NCBI GenBank assembly: GCA_007118445.1
Contig: SKRP01000002.1
Location: 1 to 10,117 of the forward strand
DNA length: 10,117 nucleotides
DNA from: Natronohydrobacter sp.
GTDB taxonomy: Bacteria; Pseudomonadota; Alphaproteobacteria; Rhodobacterales; Rhodobacteraceae
Direction of reading: 5' to 3'
The position numbers and the translations under genes were made by a program. Positions 4,700 through 10,117 of this stretch are shown here, piece by piece. The first letter of the stretch is position 1; each line of letters starts with the position of its first letter. The notes under the pieces are model-generated. The model was not told the origin of the DNA and did no database searches. It worked only from the letters and a program-made list of their open reading frames with translations.

Positions 4700-6316
4700 A
4701 TGGAGGATTTCGGCAGCTATGACTATATCATCATCGGCGCGGGCTCTGCCGGATGCGTGCTGGCCAACCGGCTGAGCGAGAACCCGAAAACCCGCGTGCT
4801 GCTGCTGGAAGCGGGCGGCAATGATCTGTATCACTGGGTGCATATCCCGGTGGGTTATCTCTATTGCATTGACAATCCGCGCACCGACTGGCGCTACCGC
4901 ACCGCGCCCGAGCCAGGACTGAACGGGCGCAGCCTGATCTATCCGCGCGGGCGCTTGCTGGGCGGGTGTTCCTCGATCAACGGAATGTTGTATTTGCGCG
5001 GTCAGGCGGCGGATTACGATGGCTGGCGGCAGATGGGGCTGAGCGGTTGGGGCTGGGAGGATGTACTGCCCTATTTCCTGAAATCCGAGGATTATCATGC
5101 CGGCGCTTCACCAGGGCAGCACGGCAGCGGCGGCGGCTTCCGGATCGAGGAACAAAGGCTGAGCTGGGAAATCCTCGATGCGTGGAAAGCCGCAGCAGTG
5201 GCCGCTGGCATCCCGGAGACTGCGGATTTCAATCTGGGCGACAATTTCGGGGTCGGCTATTTCAAGGTCAACCAGCGCGCGGGCTTTCGCTGGTCCGTGG
5301 TGCGCGGCTTTCTGCGCCCGGCGATGCAGCGGCCCAATCTGCGCGTGCTGACTCATGCGCAAAGCGACGGGCTGATTCTGGAGGGGCTGCGCGCAGTCGG
5401 GGTGCGCTTCACGCATAAAGGGCGGCCCGCGCGGGCGATGGCGGCAGGCGAGGTGATCCTCTCGGCGGGGGCGATAAACACGCCGCATCTGATGCAGCTT
5501 TCCGGGCTTGGACCGGGGGCGCTGTTGCAGGAGCATGATATCAGCGTCGTGCAGGACATGCCCGATCTGGGCGAGAACCTGCAGGATCACCTGCAGATCC
5601 GTTGCGCCTATCGGGTGCAGGGGGTCAGGACGCTGAACACGATGGCATCATCATTGTGGGGCAAGGCCCTGATCGGGCTGGATTATGCGCTACGCAGACG
5701 CGGGCCGATGGCGATGGCCCCCAGCCAGTTGGGGGCGTTTGCCTACTCAGCCGAGGGGCTGGCCAGTCCCGATCTGGAATATCATGTCCAGCCAGTCACG
5801 CTTGATGCCTTCGGCCAGCCGCCGCATGATTTCCCGGCCATCACGGCGTCCGTCTGCCATTTGCGACCCGAAAGCCGGGGGCATGTGCGGCTGGCGTCAA
5901 ATGACCCGAGGGCTGCGCCGGTGATCCAGCCGAATTACCTCTCGACCGAAGGCGACCGGCAAGTGGCGGCGCGCGCGATCCGGCTGACGCGGCGGATCAT
6001 GGCACAGGCCCCGCTCGCGCAGTATCACCCTGAAGAGTTCAAGCCCGGCCCGGACAACCAGAGCGATGCAGAGCTGGTGCAGGGGGCGGGGGATATCGCC
6101 TCGACCATCTTCCATCCGGTGGGCACGGCGCGGATGGGGACAGACCCGCGCGCTGTGGTCGATGCCCGGCTGCGGGTGCAGGGGATCGCGCGGTTGCGGG
6201 TGGTGGATGCCTCGGTCATGCCGCGCATCACTTCGGGCAATACGCAAGCGCCGGTGATCATGATCGCCGAGAAAGCTGCAGATATGATCCGCGAGGACGC
6301 GCGTGGAAGCCTGTAA
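4700..6316 (+). CDS. GMC-family FAD-dependent alcohol dehydrogenase/oxidase
   Basis: This 538-residue flavoenzyme belongs to the glucose-methanol-choline family, which oxidises alcohols to aldehydes. The FAD Rossmann motif GAGSAG is at 13-18 and ends with LLLEAG at 34-39. GMC signature 1 is at about 82-101 (PRGRLLGG, SSINGMLYLRG) and signature 2 at 257-271 (GAINTPHLMQLSGLG). The C-terminal half carries HPVGTARMG with H472 and SGNTQAP with N514, the His/Asn positions of the catalytic pair. No signal peptide is seen, so it is probably cytoplasmic. ATG 4700 is chosen because AAGGGAG lies six bases upstream; the frame stays open back to 4607 but those 31 residues are not family-like. Relatives are often labelled choline dehydrogenase, but alcohol substrates vary widely (choline, pyridoxine, sorbose, polyethylene glycol), and betA is not claimed. 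Confidence 0.93.
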   Translation: MEDFGSYDYIIIGAGSAGCVLANRLSENPKTRVLLLEAGGNDLYHWVHIPVGYLYCIDNPRTDWRYRTAPEPGLNGRSLIYPRGRLLGGCSSINGMLYLRGQAADYDGWRQMGLSGWGWEDVLPYFLKSEDYHAGASPGQHGSGGGFRIEEQRLSWEILDAWKAAAVAAGIPETADFNLGDNFGVGYFKVNQRAGFRWSVVRGFLRPAMQRPNLRVLTHAQSDGLILEGLRAVGVRFTHKGRPARAMAAGEVILSAGAINTPHLMQLSGLGPGALLQEHDISVVQDMPDLGENLQDHLQIRCAYRVQGVRTLNTMASSLWGKALIGLDYALRRRGPMAMAPSQLGAFAYSAEGLASPDLEYHVQPVTLDAFGQPPHDFPAITASVCHLRPESRGHVRLASNDPRAAPVIQPNYLSTEGDRQVAARAIRLTRRIMAQAPLAQYHPEEFKPGPDNQSDAELVQGAGDIASTIFHPVGTARMGTDPRAVVDARLRVQGIARLRVVDASVMPRITSGNTQAPVIMIAEKAADMIREDARGSL

Positions 6317-6341
6317 GGTGCGTGGTTCCCACGCACCCTAC
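6313..6341 (-). repeat. REP-like palindrome with 5' GTAG tetranucleotide
   Basis: Read on the minus strand from 6341, the sequence is GTAG, then GGTGCGTGG, a GAA loop and CCACGCACC: a perfect 9-bp stem with a 3-base loop. Outside one mismatch (6316/6338) three further pairs extend it to 6313/6341. A GTAG box 5' of a short GC hairpin is the form of REP sequences recognised by REP-associated tyrosine transposases, and hairpins with GGTGCG...CGCACC are widespread in bacterial genomes. It fills the 21-bp gap between convergent genes. The GTAG supplies the TAG stop of the small membrane gene, and the far end overlaps the TAA of the GMC gene. No T-run follows on either side, but it could still act as a bidirectional transcript end. 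Confidence 0.6.
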
Positions 6342-6619
6342 CTGACCCGGCTACGCCACCACATCACCGCACCGCCCAGCATCATGCCAAGCAGCGACGG
6401 GATCACGAAAACAGCCAGCATGATGGCATGACCCAGCCCCTCCATGCCCTGCCCCTGCCGCGCTGCAACGAAAAACCCGGCAGCAGCGAACACATGCCCG
6501 GCCAGAACTGCCCCATAGACCCTGCGCCAGCCCTTGTGGATCAGCATCGCCCCCAGCAGCGCCCCGGCCAGAACCGCGGCGCCCATCAGCAGCCAGACGC
6601 GTATCTCTGGTGTCAACAT
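6338..6619 (-). CDS. Small membrane protein of unknown function, downstream of murC
   Basis: This is a 93-residue hydrophobic protein with three likely membrane spans at about residues 8-27, 33-53 and 62-88. A basic loop follows the first span (HKGWRRVYG) and the C-terminus is basic (WWRSRVR). I recognise no enzymatic motif and assign no function. The ATG at 6619-6617 overlaps the murC stop as TGATG; a GTG one codon earlier (6622) would give a GTGA overlap. No Shine-Dalgarno sequence is visible, so it probably depends on translation of murC. From memory, small membrane genes occur between murC and murB in some Rhodobacterales, so it may belong to the cluster. Its stop codon lies inside the REP-like palindrome. 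Confidence 0.75.
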   Translation of the reverse strand: MLTPEIRVWLLMGAAVLAGALLGAMLIHKGWRRVYGAVLAGHVFAAAGFFVAARQGQGMEGLGHAIMLAVFVIPSLLGMMLGGAVMWWRSRVR

Positions 6620-8031
6620 CACGCCGCCCGCGCCCGCAGGCGCGGCAGCAGCCCATGCGCCCAGCCCGAAATCGTGCCCGCGCCCAGGCAGATCACCATA
6701 TCCCCCGGCTGCGCATGAGCGCGCACCAGCGCTTCCAGATCATCCTCGGTATCGACCGGATGCGCCGCGCGGTGGCCATGCGCCTTCAGCCCGGCCAGCA
6801 GGTCATCGCGGCTGGCCCCCGCAATGGGCTCTTCACCCGCTGCGTAAACCGGCGCGATTCCGACGATATCGGCCTCATTGAAACAGGTGCAGAAATCTTC
6901 GAACAGGCTGGAGAGCCGCGTGTAGCGATGCGGCTGGTGCACTGCGATCACGCGCCCGGACCCGCCCAATGCCTGCCGGGCCGCGCGCAGCACAGCAGCG
7001 ATTTCGACCGGGTGATGGCCGTAATCATCGATGATATGCACCCCCTCGACCTCGCCCACGCGGGTAAAGCGCCGGTTCACCCCGCCGAATTTCGCCAGCG
7101 CCGTGCGGATTTCGGCCGCATTCATCCCCAGATGCCGCGCCACAGCCACAGCCGCCAGCGCGTTCGAAACATTGTGATCCCCCGGCATCGGCAGGGTGCA
7201 GCCCTTGATCATGCGCCGCTCATCCTGCAACGCGATGTCAAAATGCGCGATTCCGTTTTCATAGCGCAGGTTCATCGCGCGGATATCAGCCTGCGCATTG
7301 AAGCCGAAAGTCACCACGCGGCGATCCGTGATCCTGGCCACCAGCGCCTGCACTTCCGGGTGATCCGTGCAGCAGATCGCCAGCCCATAGAACGGGATCC
7401 CCGACACGAAGTCATGAAACCCCTTGCGCAGCGCGTCAAAGCTGCCCCAATGCTCCATATGCTCGGGGTCGATATTGGTCACTATCGCAATCGTCGCAGG
7501 CAGCCGGTTGAAGCTGCCATCGCTCTCATCGGCCTCGACCACCATCCATTCCCCCGCCCCCGCGCGTGCGTTGGACCCGTAAGCATGGATCACACCACCA
7601 TTGATCACCGTCGGGTCAAGCTGGCCCTCGTCCAGCAGGGCGGCCACCATCGTTGTGGTCGTCGTCTTGCCATGCGTGCCGCCGATGGCGATATTCGAGC
7701 GCAGGCGCATCAGTTCCGCCAGCATCTCGGCGCGGCGCACGACCGGCAGGCCAAGGCGGCGCGCTTCCTTCAGTTCGGGATTGTCCGGCTTGATCGCGGT
7801 CGAAACCACAATCACCGCCGAAGCCCCCAGATTTTCGGCTTTCTGCCCGATCATCACCTGCGCGCCCAGGGCTTCCAGCCGCTCGGTGATGGCACTCGCC
7901 TTCATATCCGAACCCTGCACATCATAGCCCAGCGTCATCAGCACTTCGGCAATCCCCGACATGCCGATACCGCCAATGCCGATGAAATGGATCGGTCCGA
8001 TATCCGTGGGCAGTTTCGTCGCAGGGCTCAT
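6619..8031 (-). CDS. murC: UDP-N-acetylmuramate--L-alanine ligase
   Basis: This 470-residue cytoplasmic ligase uses ATP to attach L-alanine to UDP-MurNAc, the first step in building the peptidoglycan stem peptide. The UDP-binding motif GIGGIGMSGIA is at 18-28, the ATP P-loop GTHGKTTTT at 118-126, EADESDGSF at 166-174, NIDPEH at 186-191 and DDYGHHP at 335-341, all as expected for MurC. The length is normal. The start at 8031 is supported by AAAGGA six bases upstream and by an ATGA overlap with the murG stop (8028-8031); the frame is open much further upstream but that part is murG read in another frame. It lies between murG and a small membrane gene. Confidence 0.98.
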   Translation of the reverse strand: MSPATKLPTDIGPIHFIGIGGIGMSGIAEVLMTLGYDVQGSDMKASAITERLEALGAQVMIGQKAENLGASAVIVVSTAIKPDNPELKEARRLGLPVVRRAEMLAELMRLRSNIAIGGTHGKTTTTTMVAALLDEGQLDPTVINGGVIHAYGSNARAGAGEWMVVEADESDGSFNRLPATIAIVTNIDPEHMEHWGSFDALRKGFHDFVSGIPFYGLAICCTDHPEVQALVARITDRRVVTFGFNAQADIRAMNLRYENGIAHFDIALQDERRMIKGCTLPMPGDHNVSNALAAVAVARHLGMNAAEIRTALAKFGGVNRRFTRVGEVEGVHIIDDYGHHPVEIAAVLRAARQALGGSGRVIAVHQPHRYTRLSSLFEDFCTCFNEADIVGIAPVYAAGEEPIAGASRDDLLAGLKAHGHRAAHPVDTEDDLEALVRAHAQPGDMVICLGAGTISGWAHGLLPRLRARAA

Positions 8032-9128
8032 GTCGGATCCTTTCGGGCAAGGGTTTCGACCATATCCGCGAGCGCGGAGGCCGCGTCGGGGCGGCCCACC
8101 GACAGCGCAGACCGCGCCATGGTCTCGGCGGCTTTGGGATTGGTCAGGATGGACTCGAGCGTCTCGCTCAGCGCCTCTGGGGTGAACTGGGATTCCGGAT
8201 AGACCACTGCGGCCTCGACCCCGGAGAGCATTTTCGCATTGGCCGCCTGATGATTGGCCGCCGCAACCGCATAGGGGATCAGCACCGCAGGCCGCCCGAT
8301 CACTGCGATATCGGCAACCGAAGAGGCCCCCGCGCGGCTGATCACCAGCTGGCATTCCGACAGGCGGCGCGGAATATCGCCGAAGAAAGGCGCGATTTCT
8401 GCGGCAACGCCACCGGCCTCATAGGCTGCGACCACGCGTTCGATATCCTCCTCGCGCGCCTGATGCGCCACAGTCAGGTTGCGCCTGATCGTCTCGGGCA
8501 GCGCGGCAATCGCCTGCGGCACCACATCCGACAGGATCCGCGCGCCCTGCGATCCGCCGATCACCAGCAGATCCATCGGATAATCGCCGGGCGGGATATA
8601 GCCTGCGCCCGCGCGTTCGCGCACTGCCGCGCGCACCGGGTTGCCGGTGAAATCACCCTCGATCCCGGCAGGCATCTCGGTCGGCCATGTGCCGCAGGCC
8701 AGACGATCCACACGGCGCGCAAAAATCTGATTGACGCGACCCAGAACCCCGTTCTGTTCATGGATCATGCGCGGCACGCGCAGCAACCATGCGGCTGACA
8801 GCGCCGGGATCGACGGATAGCCGCCGAACCCCACCACCGCGCGCGGACGGTCAAGGATCATGCGCCCCGCCGCGCCCAAGCCCCCGGCCAGAAGCTGAAA
8901 GGGCACTTTCAGCTTCTCGGCCAGCCCGCCGCGCGCGAAAGTGGCTGCGCGCACTTCCTCGATCCGCACATCCTCGGGAAACCCGCCCGCATAGCGCGCC
9001 CCGCGTGCATCGGTCGACAGCGTCACGCGCCAGCCGCGCGCCAGCATCTCTTCGGCCAGCGCCTGGGCGGGGAACATATGTCCGCCCGTGCCCCCGGCGG
9101 CGATCAGAAGAAGTGGCGGCTTGGCCAT
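8028..9128 (-). CDS. murG: UDP-GlcNAc:lipid I N-acetylglucosaminyltransferase
   Basis: This 366-residue enzyme transfers GlcNAc from UDP-GlcNAc to lipid I on the inner face of the cytoplasmic membrane, producing lipid II. It shows the GT-B fold markers: GGTGGHMFP at 12-20, FGGYPS at 101-106, HEQN at 123-126, TGNPVR at 161-166, GGSQGA at 191-196 and SRAGASS at 264-270, followed by NHQ..NA around 292-297, which contacts the sugar nucleotide. The length fits the family. The start is 11 bp after the ftsW stop, with AAAGG and CAGGA sequences in the gap region. It makes the substrate that FtsW, encoded next to it, polymerises. Confidence 0.98.
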   Translation of the reverse strand: MAKPPLLLIAAGGTGGHMFPAQALAEEMLARGWRVTLSTDARGARYAGGFPEDVRIEEVRAATFARGGLAEKLKVPFQLLAGGLGAAGRMILDRPRAVVGFGGYPSIPALSAAWLLRVPRMIHEQNGVLGRVNQIFARRVDRLACGTWPTEMPAGIEGDFTGNPVRAAVRERAGAGYIPPGDYPMDLLVIGGSQGARILSDVVPQAIAALPETIRRNLTVAHQAREEDIERVVAAYEAGGVAAEIAPFFGDIPRRLSECQLVISRAGASSVADIAVIGRPAVLIPYAVAAANHQAANAKMLSGVEAAVVYPESQFTPEALSETLESILTNPKAAETMARSALSVGRPDAASALADMVETLARKDPT

Positions 9129-9139
9129 GGTCCTGCCTT

Positions 9140-10117
9140 TCAGGATGCCGCGCGTCGCGAGAGGATCTCGCCGATTTCGCCCTGCGGCCTGGTGCGCGTG
9201 AATGCCAGAAGCATACCGATTGCAATGCCAGTCGCAAGCAGCGATGAGCCCCCATAGCTGATGAACGGCAAAGTCATGCCTTTCGACGGCAGAAGCCGCG
9301 CTGCCACCCCCATATTGATCATCGCCTGCATCGAGAACACGACAACGATCCCGGTCCCGGCCAGCCGGATGAACATGTCACGCTCGCGCATCAGCCGAAA
9401 CAGCGAGCGCATCAGGATCGTGGCATAAAGCCCGATGATGAACAGCACCAGGATCAGCCCGTATTCTTCCGCAGCGACCGCGATGATGAAATCGGTATGC
9501 GCATCGGGCAGCGACCATTTCACCCGCCCCTCGCCCACGCCTGCGCCGAAAAACCCGCCTTCGGAAATTGCATTCTGCGCATAGCCCATCTGGGTGCGCG
9601 GGTCGATCTCGGCGGTCAGAAACCCGTCAATGCGGCGCGCGAAATGTTCGGAATTGTGATAGGCCGTGTAGCCGCCCAGCAGCACAAGCGCCGCGAAACC
9701 GATCAGCAGGAACATCGGCGCGCCGGCCAGAAAATACATGATCATCCACCCCGCCGCGATCAGGGCGGCCTGTCCGAAATCCGGCTGGATGACGAGAAAC
9801 CCCAGCACGATCATGGAAAAGCCGAGCGACAGCGCCTTGCCCGGCGGGCCGCCCGGTTCATTGCCTGCTGCCAGCAGCCAGGCCGCAAAGACTGCGAGCA
9901 TCGGCTTGAGAAACTCTGACGGCTGGAACGAACCGAAACCAAGGCTGTACCAGCGCACGGCGCCCTTGCCGAAATCCGTGCCGAAAAACGGCAGCAGGAC
10001 CAGCGCCAGCAGCGACAGGAAGAAGCCGACCGTGGCAAAGCGGCGGATCCGCTCGGGCGAGCACAGTGACACGGCCAGCATCGCGGCAATGCCCAGGAGG
10101 CCGAAAAACACCTGTCG
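9140..10117 (-). CDS. ftsW: Division-specific SEDS peptidoglycan glycosyltransferase FtsW, N-terminus cut by window edge
   Basis: FtsW is a polytopic inner-membrane glycosyltransferase of the SEDS family that polymerises lipid II at the division septum with its partner FtsI. The visible 325 residues are open to the window edge, so perhaps 50-70 N-terminal residues are missing. Conserved blocks are KGAVRW at 51-56, QPSEFLKP at 65-72, QPDFGQA at 111-117, GGFFGAGVGEG at 187-197, the loop LPDAHTDF at 203-210, whose D209 matches the SEDS catalytic aspartate, and LPSKGMTLPFISYGGSS at 276-292. The context with murG and murC favours FtsW over RodA. A GTG near 10111 is internal and not the start. The gene is cut by the window, not broken. 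Confidence 0.96.
   Translation of the reverse strand, partial: RQVFFGLLGIAAMLAVSLCSPERIRRFATVGFFLSLLALVLLPFFGTDFGKGAVRWYSLGFGSFQPSEFLKPMLAVFAAWLLAAGNEPGGPPGKALSLGFSMIVLGFLVIQPDFGQAALIAAGWMIMYFLAGAPMFLLIGFAALVLLGGYTAYHNSEHFARRIDGFLTAEIDPRTQMGYAQNAISEGGFFGAGVGEGRVKWSLPDAHTDFIIAVAAEEYGLILVLFIIGLYATILMRSLFRLMRERDMFIRLAGTGIVVVFSMQAMINMGVAARLLPSKGMTLPFISYGGSSLLATGIAIGMLLAFTRTRPQGEIGEILSRRAAS

Noticed and set aside
6610..8202. 530-codon open frame on the plus strand opposite murC and the end of murG
   Set aside because: It is fully antisense to murC with all its motifs, and its translation is rich in Arg, His, Gln and Asp without family-like blocks. Long antisense frames are common in GC-rich DNA with this codon use.
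8032..8355. Upstream extension of MurC
   Set aside because: The extension is murG coding sequence in another frame. ATG 8031 has AAAGGA upstream and gives the normal MurC N-terminus.
10109..10111. GTG near the window edge as the FtsW start
   Set aside because: The frame is open to the edge and the protein would lack the first FtsW membrane span; the true start lies outside.
1..10117. CRISPR array, tRNA or rRNA genes, phage genes, toxin-antitoxin pair
   Set aside because: No regularly spaced repeats, no tRNA-like cloverleaf and no rRNA sequence were recognised, and all substantial genes have other assignments.

Overview
The window is GC-rich (roughly 60-65 % by eye) chromosomal DNA from an alphaproteobacterium. 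The ftsW-murG-murC order and the look of the SuhB and Mur proteins recall Rhodobacterales. That placement is an inference from protein character; no search was run.

Layout. (1) Positions 1-388 are mobile-element debris: the right end of an IS256-family element (transposase C-terminus, hairpin, terminal inverted repeat) abuts a truncated piece of a different IS256-type transposase on the opposite strand. (2) Two forward housekeeping genes follow: an inositol-monophosphatase family protein (suhB-like, 548-1342) and type II 3-dehydroquinate dehydratase (aroQ, 1415-1843). (3) Convergent to these, on the minus strand, is a complete NitT/TauT-type ABC importer: periplasmic binding protein (3464-4468), ATPase (2618-3415) and permease (1854-2621). 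(4) Divergent from the importer, across a 231-bp gap with recognisable promoter and operator-like sequence, is a GMC-family FAD alcohol dehydrogenase/oxidase (4700-6316). (5) Convergent to that gene is a minus-strand peptidoglycan and division block, read ftsW (cut by the window edge) > murG > murC > a 93-residue membrane protein of unknown function. It is tightly packed, with an 11-bp gap and then stop/start overlaps.

How they work together. FtsW polymerises glycan from lipid II, MurG makes lipid II, and MurC adds L-Ala to UDP-MurNAc, so this block is part of a division and cell-wall (dcw) cluster. The expected next gene, murB, is absent; a REP-like palindrome marks that edge. The importer and the GMC enzyme share one control region and may form an uptake-and-oxidation unit for an unidentified small molecule. 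No TPP riboswitch is visible, which weakens a thiamine-precursor assignment.

Nothing here is clearly a new biological system. The best leads are the nested IS256 remnants, the REP-like palindrome carrying the stop codon of the small membrane gene, the break in the dcw cluster, and the palindrome over a candidate importer promoter.
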